A stretch of DNA of 64,000 nt from Gossypium raimondii. Lineage: Eukaryota; Streptophyta; Magnoliopsida; Malvales; Malvaceae. The DNA lies in assembly GCF_025698545.1 (NCBI RefSeq), contig NC_068575.1, forward strand, positions 50,105,980 through 50,169,979, given 5' to 3'. The translations under genes were made by a program, and so were the position numbers. The notes under the pieces were generated by a model, which searched no databases, was not told where the DNA came from, and saw nothing but the letters and a program-made list of their open reading frames with translations. Each line of letters begins with the position of its first letter. Positions within the stretch are counted from its first letter, which is position 1. Positions 46,409 through 58,110 of this stretch are shown here, in pieces.

Positions 46409-47734
46409 TCAGTGGTACCCTTTCTTGCCATGCCTGCTGCTAACATGGTGCAACCATCCAATCCCTTTGAGGGCCTTTGAGATCTTGACAAGGTTAGGCC
46501 TTCCCATTCCCAAATTCATCTTCCCAGCTGAGAACTTGAGAGCCCGTAAGCAGCACAATTGCCCATTGGACTCTTCCTCATACTCATCCTCATCATAATT
46601 ATCATTATCGTAGCAGTAATCTTTGTTGTTGCCACCTTTCTTTCCTTTCTTTGAGCTGCTTCTCATTTCTACTTTATTATGGGAATGGGAGTCGGTTTCA
46701 TATGCCTCCCAAAGCAAATCCATCCCTTCAGTACCATCAGCAACGTTGTGTGAGTGTCTCTCTTCGAAAAGCTTGCATGCCAATGTCCTCTTCCACTCCT
46801 TTTGTTTCCTCATCGACCCAAAGTTGCCTAGATTTGATCCCATTGTTTGGTAGTTATAATTGTCTCCATTTTTACTACCCCATTCACCTCTCACTCTCGG
46901 GGAATCATTCACCATTGCTTTGGCAGCGTGCTCAAATCCATTATCAGCACTGATCACTTTAGGAGGATCACTTACTTTATTAGCCTCGGATCCCCTTCTC
47001 ATGAATTCTTCTTTTTGTTCATCACCTTTATTGGACTCCACGCTTAGTGACTTGACCTCTTTGTCTGTCTTTTTGGACGACAAATTTTCAACCCCATCTT
47101 TTTCCTGCAAAAAGTCTTCAAAGATCTTCACTACCGCCTTTACCTGATTCGTTTCCGGTCGCCTAATCTCTGCTGGTTTTTCATCTAAAGCAGTACTCCT
47201 CGTCGACGTTCCAGCCATACCTAGGCTACCATCGTTTTCAAAGCTCGGACCTTGGTCGATGGAAGCTTCAACAGCTCGAAAGCACTCTCCTTGGGACTCC
47301 ACCGCCAAAACATCATCTGGATTTTCACAAGTTTCGACGACAGTAGTCGATGTTTCAAACATGATCTTAAATGCTTCAAGCTCTTCGAAGCATCCAAAGC
47401 CATCAGCATCGTCAACTTTAGACCTCAACGTTTCAACAAGCGTTCGGTAGGCAGTAAGCAGGAAACTTGCCTTGGAATCCGATGAGCTGTCGAGGTGGAA
47501 AGCCCCACCATGGTTGAAAAATGTGGGAGTGAGAGTAAGAAAGGCAAGAAGCAAAAGGGCGGTGGTGACGAAGAGAGGGGAAAGGAAAGAGAAAACCTTG
47601 AAGAGGTAAGGGGAGAAGAAGATGAAGTAAGAGAAATACAGAGGGTGAGAGAGAAGGAAAGAACAAAAGAGCATAAAGTCAGAAAAGAGAAGACTTGGCA
47701 AGTCCTTAGGTTGCTTCTGGGCAGCCAAAGACAT
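46409..47734 (-). CDS. Uncharacterised plant protein with two N-terminal membrane segments
   Basis: A single open exon of 441 codons starts at ATG 47734 (MSLAAQKQPKD). Residues about 15-75 are very hydrophobic with two likely membrane spans (FMLFCSFLLSHPLYFSYFIF and FVTTALLLLAFLTL). A charged, probably disordered middle follows. The C-terminal third has blocks that look conserved: EWKRTLACKLFEERHSHN, GMDLLWEAYETDS, an Asp/Glu/Tyr-rich tract (about residues 374-390), and QLCCLRALKFSAGKMNLGMG, then RPNLVKISKALKGIGWLHHV. I recall similar plant proteins with those blocks, but none with a proven function; some database labels call them ribosomal L34Ae-like, which the sequence does not support. The soluble part is likely cytosolic. 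The length and lack of stops argue for a functional gene. Confidence 0.82.
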   Translation of the reverse strand: MSLAAQKQPKDLPSLLFSDFMLFCSFLLSHPLYFSYFIFFSPYLFKVFSFLSPLFVTTALLLLAFLTLTPTFFNHGGAFHLDSSSDSKASFLLTAYRTLVETLRSKVDDADGFGCFEELEAFKIMFETSTTVVETCENPDDVLAVESQGECFRAVEASIDQGPSFENDGSLGMAGTSTRSTALDEKPAEIRRPETNQVKAVVKIFEDFLQEKDGVENLSSKKTDKEVKSLSVESNKGDEQKEEFMRRGSEANKVSDPPKVISADNGFEHAAKAMVNDSPRVRGEWGSKNGDNYNYQTMGSNLGNFGSMRKQKEWKRTLACKLFEERHSHNVADGTEGMDLLWEAYETDSHSHNKVEMRSSSKKGKKGGNNKDYCYDNDNYDEDEYEEESNGQLCCLRALKFSAGKMNLGMGRPNLVKISKALKGIGWLHHVSSRHGKKGYH

Positions 47735-48258
47735 TTTTGGTGAAGAAAACGAGAGAGAGTATCAAAATAAGAGATTGAAGATGGCGATGGATGACAACAT
47801 TCTAACACGAAACCAAGACTTAGAGAAGAATTTTAGAAAGAGAGGGCGAGGGAGCGGCGTGAATAAAGGGAAGAGATTGATAGAGAAATAAAAAATAGTG
47901 AGAGATTAACCACCGTAGCCATTGATATGAAAAACAAAAGTCGCTTTAGAAACTTTCCCTGTCTTGTCCCCTCTCCACTTCGGATCACTGATTGATGTGA
48001 TTATCTCTTTCTTATAACGCTTAATAATGAAACCAGCTATCCAACGAGTTGGGTATTGAATACTTGAGATCAAAATTCATTATGCCTGATTGTATACCTA
48101 AATTTTTTAGTTTTGTGTTCATTGATTTTAATTTGAATTGTATTAATTTTTAATTTAATTATATTTTTAATTATTTGGTTTTACTTTCTAATTATATGAA
48201 CAATCTATATTATAATAATTTAATACTTGTAATTATTCCGCCATATATATTTGTAGCA

Positions 48259-48291
<33 letters not shown>

Positions 48292-49924
48292 AATGCAGCT
48301 ATTTGCTTAGTGACACTGGTGCTTATTCTAAAACTTATTTTATGGGTTTGTATTAGAAAACATAACACTTATACTAACTGGACGTTTAAGAAAAATTATA
48401 TATAAAATCAATATAAAAGATTAACCAGCATTTAAAATTTTTAATTTTTAAATTTTCAATCATTTTACAATTAAATTAATGTTTAATTAACTCATAGCAC
48501 TAACTTAATAAACTTTATAAATAATATAAATATAACATTGATTTCTCTTTTCTATTTTAGCACTTCTTAAAAAGCGGAAGATATATCCAACGTTTATAAC
48601 AAGTCATATGTCATTTTTTATTGTATATGATGTGAGTATAAAATATATATTATCCAAAATAAGATTTTAAATTTTTAATACAAAGTTTATTTCTATCCAT
48701 AATCTTTCTTCCATTTTAAATCGGAGAAAAATTGGGTTTAAACACGCTCAAACTAATGTAATCTTAATTGTGCTATAATAGTAACAATGTCAACTATGTT
48801 AAAGGTTAATTAGTAAATTTGAAACTATTTAAGGAAATATTAGTTGTTAATGAGTTATCTTTATCACAAGTGGCACATTCTATGATTGTCATATCAACAG
48901 TTAATGGTTAATTTATACAAGGCTGTCGAGACCTACAAAATAAAAACCTACTTGAAAAATATAAAAGTTAGTAGATAGCAACAAGTAGGGTTGTATTCAC
49001 AGAGACGGACGGGTGATAATTTTATTTCTTTAATAAACAAGTAAAACAAAAATAAAATAAAAAAGGGTTTAGAATTAAAAACTAAAATAAAATTAAGCAA
49101 AAGTAAAAAGAGATCAAAAAATAAAATCAACAAGAAGAAACTCTAGTCAAAGTTAAATATTCGTTTGATTTATAAATTCGATCATCGACGCAAGGATAAC
49201 TTGAATGCCTTTAGTAAATCAGTTCTAATTGTTGACTCAATGTCGGACAACCAATTTCTCCTTACTTATTCAGTAATCAATAGACAACTTATTTCAAAGA
49301 TCCGAAATTAGGTTTCCTTCGAAGTTAATCACATCTATACTATAGCAAGTCATTTTTATTAGATTACAAGATACCTTAAAGAAAATAATTCTAATCTATT
49401 TTTCGAGTAATTTTAGTCTATTTTCTTAATAAAGGCAAGTTTATTTTACGGTTCATGTTCAGGGTTCATAGCTGCCTTTTTTTAAAAATGTCGTCTCCAA
49501 CGTTCGAATTTTGTTCTCCTTCTCTTTAGAGTGCAATATGCCTTATCATTGCACCCAACACTTATTGGTGGACAATTTCAACTTTGATAACTAGCAATTC
49601 ATGCATAATTACATATGTTTAACTTTTTCTTTCCGTTAAATACAAATATAATTTAAAATATTAATATATTAAAGTTTAATATTATAAGATGGCAACTATA
49701 GTAAAAATTATATAATAAAATTATAATTATGAGGATAAAAATAATTTTGGATTAAAGTAAATGTTTTAAGCAATAGATTTATAGATATCATCAAATAAAA
49801 GGTAAAAGAAATACCGCATCAATATTTTCTAATAAAATGATTAATAATTAACAAACCTATTGATAAAAAATATTAATATCTTAAGAATATATTTATTTAA
49901 CTAAATTTAAAAATATATATTTAA
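47735..49924. other. AT-rich intergenic region with a (TA)n microsatellite
   Basis: 47735-47960 likely holds the promoter and leader of the minus-strand gene (a purine-rich stretch on the plus strand). A TA repeat lies at 48262-48290. The segment at about 48925-49600 has mixed composition and may be an old repeat, but I could not name it. No gene. Confidence 0.45.
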
Positions 49925-50045
49925 AGATTGAGTCTTAACTTAATTGGTATGGGCATTGTTGTCAATACAGGAAGATATGGATTTGACTGCGTTAAAGCAT
50001 TATCTTCCTATTTATGAGTTGAGCTCCACAAACTGTTTCACATAT
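49925..50045 (+). repeat. SINE-like tRNA-derived unit
   Basis: It has an A-box-like TAACTTAATTGG (49937-49948) and, about 35 bp on, a degenerate B-box GGATTTGACTGC. This is the spacing of RNA polymerase III promoters in plant SINEs. Its ends are not defined. Confidence 0.4.
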
Positions 50046-50349
50046 TACATAGAGAGAGATGGAGTACATTGTAAAATGAAAATAATTTTATATATTTTTT
50101 ATTATTAATATTTAACAACCCAATTATCATATTCTATGTTTTATTTATGTAGATTCTAAATATCAAGTTTATAATAAATTAAAATTCATAATTATTTGTT
50201 CTAAGTAAAAAATTTGTAATCGTTAAATATATATCAATATGATTGAAATATTGGATCGATTTGAAAATTTATATGTATAATAAATACAATTATATTAATA
50301 TTTGTACAATAAATTATGAAAATGTATAACACTATTTTAATTTTACATC

Positions 50350-50597
50350 CAGGAGTGAAGCTTGAAAATTTTTAGGGGACAAAATTAAATTATAATTTTT
50401 ACGATAGTAAAAATATAATTTTACCATTTTAATAGCATATATTTTATATTTTTAAAGGATTAAATCAATTTTTATCATTTTTAAGGGATGCAAAGTAATT
50501 CTACCTTTATTAATTTAAAATTTTAAAGGATTTAAATGAAAAAATTTATATCTTAGGGAGATCGAGACTCTGCCAGCTAAACCTAGATACACCACTG
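50350..50597. mobile_element. Small hAT MITE (248 bp)
   Basis: The ends CAGGAGTG and CACCACTG are near-inverse (two mismatches in eight). The flanks TTTACATC (50342-50349) and TTTACATT (50598-50605) form an 8-bp duplication with one change. There is no coding sequence. It lies in a plain AT-rich region. Confidence 0.7.
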
Positions 50598-50605
50598 TTT
50601 ACATT

Positions 50606-52464
50606 CTCTCACAGTAATGTTAGGCTTTTTCTCTATGAAATAATAAGTATAATTGATTGAACAAACTTACAGTTAAAACAGATAAAGAAGTTGAATAATG
50701 ATTGAGAGTACATTACTTTAAATGAGAAATTATGGGTAACTTATATGCCTGTCTGAAATGATACTACATCCTTCGTCCACTCAAAACCTTAACAAGCCAA
50801 ATTAAAAGAAGAAAAACACAGGAGAAACCAACCCAGCCCCTATAAATGTTAAAGATGGTTAACAAACCTAATATAAGACATCTTTTTGGGTACATTACAA
50901 ATTGGGGGAGGGGACTACAATTTCTATAGTTGGTTTCATCTCACCAATAATTTTCATTTTCATTAATTATACCTATTCAAACTATGGTAGCTTTGAGTTT
51001 AAGATTAAAACGGCCCACTTCAATTATACACATCTGAGATGTGAGTTAACAACTTACTAGTGTTGTGGAGCACTTGTCTAAAATTAATAACAAAAATTAT
51101 TGTTATGGTGGAGTCAGGCCAGGTTAATAAATCCTTGTGTTTCCTTTTTTTTAGTTTTTAATTTTTAAAAATACATTATTTTTTACCCTTTTTTTAGAGT
51201 TGAAAAAATGTATCAAATGATTTCTAAAAAAAGAAAAAAACATTTCAAATTATTGATTCATTTCAGATCAACTATATAATATTTTTTCTTATTCATGAGC
51301 TGGATAATTCGAAATTTAGGAGGAATTCTCATTTTATGTACCGCTCAAGAAGTTCATGAACATTTGCTAATGTATGCATTTTTTACTCCATTTCATTCTG
51401 TTTTTGAAATATTAAATTAACTAGCTCATATGACTATGAAATGTAACAAGTCAAGATTGTGTATAAGGTAATAATAATAATCCTTCCAAGTGATATCGTC
51501 TATCTTATATCATCCATAACTGACTCTTTGAAAATAAGAGGGTGGAATTGGGCGTGCACATGGGTAGGCACCGGCACTCAACTGCATGCCATGCATGCAA
51601 TACTACCCTTACTTCTCTTCTTTCCACATCTTGATGGGGACCCATATGTCTGTTGTTGTCCTTCCACTCTCTGTGACTCTGTCTCACTCTAATATTATTG
51701 TAATTCTTCTTACACGCTTTCTATTTTTCCATGTTTTACCATAAATATCATCGCCAAAAAGAAATGAATTTTCTCATTTTGTCGGAGAGGGCTTTTTGAC
51801 AAACATGGCAATTCTTTGGCATATATCATCAACCATACGTCCTTGGGGATTAAAACATATCACACATACTGAACTCGGAACCTCAAATTTACTGGTTATC
51901 ACCTTTTTTGAATAAAACCAACTGAAAGCCCATCTTTGTAACAGAAGTAGTAACGGATAAGGCTATCTTCGCTCCCCCATAAATGTCTGTCTTAAATCGG
52001 ATAGTTCATTTCAATCATCAACATTATACACTTGATCATACTTTGCAAGTATAGTTTACTAGAAATCCTTGTAAGTTTTAATTTAATTCCAATCTCGAGA
52101 ATCGGCTTAATGCAGATTTGGCTCTACATTAGCAATACTTCCCCTATAAATTAACAAGTAAAATAAGGCCCAACATGGTCATAAAACTCATAATGGCTCC
52201 ATAAATTACAATGAAGCAATAGGGGACCAAACTGCCAACAATGTCATCATGCCCCCAGCAAAGAGAAAAATCTATGAATATTCCAGCACGAACTAAAATA
52301 ACATCAGGAAAATAGAAGCTTGAATGCCAGATAAGAACATGTTCATTCCAAATCAAACAAGAAAAACTGTTATAATATAGAAATTAGAAACATCAACAGT
52401 AATTTCCATTCTAAAACAACAACCAACCTGTCCCATCTTAAAGCAGACTAAAAAAAAGCATCAG
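50606..52464. other. Intergenic region, right part probably 3' UTR of the 47-residue gene
   Basis: No convincing gene. A 70-residue frame at 52144-52356 (minus) lacks family signs and lies where the 3' UTR of the next gene is expected. CATGCATGC-type short palindromes occur near 51580-51600. Confidence 0.45.
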
Positions 52465-53399
52465 TTACTCTGTCATAACAGGTTTGTTCTCACTTGCTTT
52501 GGGTCTCTGTTCCTTTGGCTTCTGCTCCTCCATTTTCCTGAAAAGCCAAGCAAAAGTTACACCCACAGATTAGAAGCATCTCACCGGAACAAAACCTTTT
52601 CTTACAATAAGATTTCAGCGAGGCAGATTGCAAATGACGCATTGGAAAACCTCACATAATCATCATTTGTAGCACAAGACAAAGCATGGGAAAGAAAACA
52701 AGTTGTTTAAACAGCATAACAAGCTAAACTAGAAATACAAACAAATCTTTCCCCAAATTGAGAACATAAACCATAAAAGAAACAATTCAATGTTGTATCT
52801 AGAAAGAGCTGGCCATAAAACAGGCTTCACTGAGTGTCAGAGAGATTGATAAAAGCTTCCTAAGTCGCAAGTTGCAGGTTATTGAATAGAGTCCAGTGGA
52901 TGCAGTTTCAGTAACCATAACTGCTAGAGACATCTAAAGCAATTAGCAACCATATCCTCCTAATTTCATAAGAATCAATCACAAAATAAACCAGCAAGCT
53001 AAGCCCAGTGCAAATAAAGCCCTCTCTATATATGTTCAAACAACATAAACACAAAGAATCTAATTCTAAACATCATCCTCATTGTTCGCAATCACAATCT
53101 TCCCCAAAAAATAATTAGCTTTCATCGAATAGTTGAAAAATACATGCTAAATAATTGAAATAAACAATTCGTGAACATTTTTCTGGCCAAGTTTCCGCCG
53201 GAATCAAAATAAGCACTTGATAAAATTTCCCCTTTGACCAACATTCCCATTAAAATAGCAAACACAAATCTTGAAAAGAGAATACGTCAACATTTCATCA
53301 ACTCCCAGTGACTATAATTATTTACGTTAATAACATTGAAACTGAACTAAGACGGTAGCAAGTTTACGCATAAATTAGGATGGAAAAGGATAAAGATGC

Positions 53400-53439
<40 letters not shown>

Positions 53440-53514
53440 GAACCTTTTGTCGGAGGAGCCGCCCTTCTGGCTGAGGAATGAGCGGAAGAGTGGAGAATTG
53501 ACGTCGTAAATCAT
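52465..53514 (-). CDS. Small conserved-looking plant protein, 47 residues, two exons
   Basis: Exon 1 (53514-53444) and exon 2 (52537-52465) are joined across a 906-bp GT-AG intron. They encode MIYDVNSPLFRSFLSQKGG, then SSDKRKMEEQKPKEQRPKAS and ENKPVMTE. The first half is mildly hydrophobic and the second is a Lys/Glu/Pro-rich tail. There is no signal peptide or known domain. I recall near-identical short proteins in other plants, so it is likely a real gene of unknown role. The donor AAAAG/GTTCC and acceptor TTTTCAG/GAAAA are canonical. The upstream sequence (53515-53590) looks like a leader. Exon 2 is too short for most gene finders. Confidence 0.8.
53398..53440 (+). repeat. (TA)n(GA)n microsatellite beside a splice donor
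   Basis: About eleven TA units followed by about nine GA units, ending 2-3 bp before the intron's donor at 53443. On the gene strand it reads as a CT run directly after the donor. Confidence 0.95.
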
Positions 53515-53590
53515 TCTGTAAGGAAAGAAACCCTAGCTAGCTTTCGCTGCTCACGCTGCTTATCTATTAGCCTTCGCCGTTTTAGTTTTG

Positions 53591-53977
53591 GGTCTTGAAA
53601 ACCGCCTTTATATATAGATTTGGGTCTTCTGGTACCACGTTTTATTATGGTTGGGCCGCTACCTATATATCTGTTAAAGATTCGGGCCCTCTTTGGGCTT
53701 TCTCATGGACGCCATCAATTTTTTTGGTTCTTTTAAAAATGAAATATTTGAATGTCAGCAACATTGTTAAAATGTCCCACGTTTTTCTTTTACATTTTAA
53801 TATACCATAAAAAAACTATGATCGTTTATTATTTTTATTTTTCAAATGCGAAACATACAATTAAAACTTTAATATTTTCTATCAAAAGAAATGTTAAAAA
53901 TTTGTTTAAATTTGGTTAAATTTGTTTTTTTACCTCTCAACTATAAAATGTTATATTTTGGTCAATAACGTTTTTAG
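53591..53977. other. Upstream region of the 47-residue gene and an old TIR-like stretch
   Basis: Contains the gene's promoter (TTTATATATAGA near 53608 on the plus strand). From about 53925 a TTGGTCAATAACG-type sequence resembles MULE-like ends seen elsewhere in the window; the hAT MITE copy 2 inserted in it. Confidence 0.4.
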
Positions 53978-53985
53978 GTTGTAAC

Positions 53986-55208
53986 TAGGGGTGAGCATTC
54001 GATCGAATCGAATCGAAAATTTTTGAGTTAATCGAGTTTTCAAATCTCATTTTATCATCCTAACTTTATTTGAAGTTTTCTCGAATCGAGTCGAGTGAGT
54101 TGGAATTCGAATCGAATATATTTGTTCGAGTTAAATTTAAAAAAATAATTTTGGGTCCTTGTAACCATTGTCGCCCATCATAATAAAATTTGTCCACATT
54201 AATCAATTTTTTTATTAACTTTCATCACTTCATAATTTATTTATTAATTTTTATATATTGGTTAGCTTCTTTGCTTGCTTAGTTGTTTCAATTATCTTGA
54301 TTCTTGTCACTATGTATTTTAGAATTAAAAATATATTAAATGTAAAAATATGATTTTTAATAAAAGTTATTATAAAATAAAATGTGAAATTAATACCAAT
54401 ATAAAATTCTAACACGAATATTTTATGGCATAATTAATAATTCAATTTTAATATAAATATTCAATATGACTAAACAATTCAATAATATAAATAATAGAAA
54501 ATGTGAAATTTAATTTAATAATATAAATAGTAGATATAAATAAAATTATTACTATTTATGTTTAGTATTTTTTGGATAATTTTGATTTTTATTTGAGAGT
54601 AAAGGTGAGAAGTAAAAGTTTAGGGAAAAATAAAAGTTTTGGGAATAAAATTTGAGGGAAAGTAAATAGGGGGAGTAAAATTTTGGAGGGAAAATATTTA
54701 AAAAAAAATTGGAGGGGGGAGGGTTTGGGATAGATTGGAGGTGGGATGGGAAGAGAATAAAAGTTTTAGGGGAAAAGTGGGAGGGAGTAAAAATTTTGGG
54801 GGAAAATAAAAGGTTTTGAGGGTTTTTGGGAGTAAAATTTGGAGAAAAAATAAATGGAAGAGTAAAATTTTGGTGGGAAATGGATTTTGGGTAGATTGGG
54901 GGGTTGGGAGGGAAGGGGAGTAAAAGTTTTGGGGGGAAAATGGGAAGGAGTAAAAGTTTTGAGGGAAAAGTAAAAAGGTTTGGGAGTTTGGGGTAAAAAT
55001 GTAAAATATTATAGTTTGATATTCGAATTATTCGAATTATTCGAGTTATTCGAATTCGAAAACTCAACTCGATTCGAACTCGAAATTCGAAAAAAAATTC
55101 AAGTTGATTCGAATAACTCGATTAACTCAAATAACTCGATTCGTTTAACTCGAAATTCGAATTTTTTTTCAATTTTTTCGGAGTCGAATCGAGTTTTGCT
55201 CACCCCTA
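53986..55208 (-). mobile_element. hAT MITE, copy 2 (1223 bp), inverted relative to copy 1
   Basis: The ends are TAGGGGTGAGCA and TGCTCACCCCTA, with the perfect 8-bp duplication GTTGTAAC at 53978-53985 and 55209-55216. Internal sequence matches copy 1 on the opposite strand over its full length. The exact 8-bp duplication settles the family as hAT. Proline-rich frames in it are base-composition artefacts. Confidence 0.95.
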
Positions 55209-55239
55209 GTTGTAACATTTCAATCACTTGCCCCTTAAA

Positions 55240-56335
55240 TTTTTTTTTTGTAACAAGAAACAACTAGAAAGCGAATGCAAAGACAACAAGTTAACTAGAA
55301 GTAACAACCATAGAATCAAGATCAACCTTGAAAAGCTCTCGTAATAAGGGTTAAGGCCTCTTCAAATACTTGCATCTCATCATAATTCTCGCTTCCCGAT
55401 TTAGCCATCCAATCATCTACTTTGTTAAGTTCCCTAGGGATGTGTCAAAACTGAACCTTCCAATTTTGACATAAAAGTTGACTAATCAAACGCAACTCTG
55501 AAAACATACTAGTACTTGCACCACCAACTAAGCTAGCTTCCACAACTAAAGTATAATCACACTCCAACTCCAATTGCCTAAAACCAAACGCCCATGCTAA
55601 ATTGAGGCCTTCTAATATAACTCTTACCTCAATTTTGAAAACTAAATCCTTTTCAATCCATATAGCAAAATCGAACATCCAATTAGCATCATGGTCTCTA
55701 AATACTCCTCTAATTGCAACAGTATTATTGCTTTCCAACAATGCACTATCTACATTCAACTTAACTCACCCTTTCTCCGACGGTCTCCAATGATCACCCA
55801 ACACCATCTAAATGCAATAGAGTTCACAAGATTTTGAGTTTACAAAGCTCTCAGCCCAGGCTAAACTTGTACCTACAACAACATCAACATTACCATGGCT
55901 ATTATTGAAAAGGAAATTATTTCGGCTTTTTCATAATAGCCACACAATTTTGCAAGCAAAATTGGCCAATTTTCCTCCTTCATAGTCAATTCCTCTTGAG
56001 CTAACAAGTTATTGGCTGTAACCGTATATTCAGATTCGTTGAAAAGAACATATTCCTAACTGAATTAAGAATCATCGTCTTCCAAACCACTTTTGAGAAC
56101 TCACAATCTCTTATGGCATGTAAGCTTGTCTCAATGGGATTTCCACAACAAACACAATGGTCTTCATTAGTCATATGTCGTCGAGCCCGCTCCCCATTAA
56201 TCAAAATCTTATTTTGCCACAACAACCGTAGAAATACACGAACTCTTTGAGGAGCCTTACACTTCCAAATCAACTTCCAATTGACAGATGGGTTTACATT
56301 ACCAAAATTGGTCAAATTCTTGCATGTTTCAGCTG
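55240..56335 (-). pseudogene. LINE tail (zf-RVT and RNase H), minus strand
   Basis: Reading leftward: VNWKLIWKCKAPQRVRVFLR, then CVCCGNPIETSLHAIRDC (zinc-binding region), and further on MNVDSALLESNNTVAIRGVF and LELECDYTLVVEA (RNase H). Stops separate the pieces. The T run at 55240-55249 is the poly-A tail of this orientation. The insertion is 5'-truncated at about 56335. Confidence 0.8.
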
Positions 56336-57953
56336 AGGAGAAAAGGCTCCTCATCAAACACTTCCAAGAAATATCTTGGCTCAAATGGAACAATGTTTGT
56401 CAACCAAAGAGTATAGGGGACATGGGGTTTCGGGATTTGCATTTATTCAACCTTTCTCTTTTAGTGAAACAAGGATGGCGTCTCCTTCGCAACAAGAACT
56501 CACTTTGCCATGAAGTCTTTAAAGCTAGATACTTTCTGAATTGTTCCTTTATGGAAGCAAGTGTTGGTTGCAACCCCTCTTTCCTTTGGAGAAACATTTG
56601 GAGCAGCAAAGCTATTCTTCATAAAGGTGCTAGATGGTGGATTAGAAATGGTCTCACCACACGAGTTAAAGAAGATGTTTGGATTCCAACCCAATTAAAT
56701 TCCTTGGCTCTATCCCCTTGTACCAACTTCAACGAAGAGTCTAAGGTTTGTGAACTCATTGATGCAAGCCGAATGGTTTGGAGGGAAAACCTTATTAAGA
56801 GGGAGTTCTCTAAAGAGGAAGCAGAGGCAATTTGCAAGATTTCGTTGGTGAACCAGAATGCTGAAGATATACTTATTTGGAATTGGAATGCTGACGGGAA
56901 TTACTCAGTTTGAAGTTGGTATAGATGTTTGCTTCAATCGGTTAACGAGTTGGGACTTGGGACCTCATAGAATTGCATGGAAAATGCATATGGAAAGCGA
57001 AGGTGAGCAATAAAATCAAGATCTTTTGTTGGAGAGTGTGCAATAATATTCTCCCCTCGGGTTGTGCTTTGAATGCACGAATACAAGGCGCAAGTTTTGC
57101 TTGTTTAAGAAGTAGAAATATGTCAGAAGATATTATGCATGCCCTACGTGAATGTCCTATTGCAAAGAGTGCATTGGCCTTAAGTGGATTTTCGAATCAG
57201 ATTTGCAATGGGGACGTTAACAATGGAGTGGAATGGATTGAAATTGCAGCTCGTGAATTGAAGAAAGATTATTTTGACAGGTTCCTTTTTTTTTTTTGGA
57301 CATTATGAAACTGGAGAAATGCTTCATTTTTCGCATTTCCAATGATACCGATGTGAGAATTGTTGAAAGTAATAATAATTGCTACAAGGATTTCACTGAA
57401 GCAAATGTGAGAAGCAAAAGAAGTTATGGTTCTTCACCTTGCTGCCAATGGAGAAGTCAAACCTCCAATTTTATTAAGGTCAACTTTGATGCTAGTTTTA
57501 AGGCATCAAACAACAATGGAGGGGAGGGAGTTGTGTTAAGAGACTTTGAAGGAATTGTGGTCGATTGCCAATTGCAGCAAACGCTGCTACTACTGTGAAA
57601 GCTATTGCAGCTGTTAAAGCCATTGAAACAGCTATTAACATGGAATTATCCTATGTTATTATTGGAGGTGATGCAAGAGTGATTATGAAAGGATTGAATA
57701 GTAAAGAACACTTCTCTGAGATTAGACCAATTCTTGACAAGGCCAAATTCTTGCTGCAATAGTTTGCTGAATTTCGTATCAACCATATGCGACGGGAAGG
57801 CAACAAGGCTGCCCATCAGCTGCAAAATTTAGCAGTACTCTTGACAACGATTTGTATTGGATTGACGACTATCCTACTTGTATCCACCAAGCTATTTTGA
57901 CTGATACTGTCAATCTCTAATGAAAACTTTGATGTTTCCATTCAAAAAAAAAA
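56336..57953 (+). pseudogene. LINE tail (reverse-transcriptase thumb to RNase H), plus strand
   Basis: The open frame to 56913 has WNNVCQPKSIGDMGFRDLHL and PSFLWRNIWSSKAILHKGAR, then GARWWIRNGLTTRVKEDVWI, typical of the region after the reverse-transcriptase palm. A shifted piece has KVSNKIKIFCWRVCNNILP and a zinc-binding stretch. RNase H begins FIKVNFDASFKASNNN and ends INHMRREGNKAAHQLQNLA, including the D and H landmarks. Poly-A at 57944-57953 ends it. Three or more frame breaks. Confidence 0.82.
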
Positions 57954-58004
57954 TTCATTATGCGATTAGGTGGAGGGTATTTTGAGTCTACTAAACTCAC
58001 AAAA

Positions 58005-58110
58005 TAGATATGATTATTAGTAGAGTGGTAAAGGATTTTTATATAAACTTATTGATTTTGTGTTCGATTCTCAAATAATTTTGTATTTATTTGTTAGTAA
58101 ATGGTATGTT
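58005..58110 (+). repeat. SINE-like tRNA-derived unit
   Basis: The A-box-like TTAGTAGAGTGGTAA (58017-58031) and a good B-box TGTTCGATTCTC (58061-58072) are about 32 bp apart. They lie directly downstream of a LINE poly-A tail. There is no cloverleaf fold, so it is not a tRNA gene. Confidence 0.5.

Noticed and set aside
52144..52356. 70-codon hydrophobic frame on the minus strand
   Set aside because: Sits where the 3' UTR of the 47-residue gene should be; no conserved motif and no splice link.
54552..55067. 171-codon Pro/Ser/Phe-rich frame on the minus strand
   Set aside because: It lies inside hAT MITE copy 2 and mirrors its CCCAAAACTTTTACTCC units; copy 1 does not keep the frame.
58017..58072. 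Possible tRNA gene
   Set aside because: A- and B-boxes are present but acceptor and anticodon stems do not pair; a SINE is more likely.
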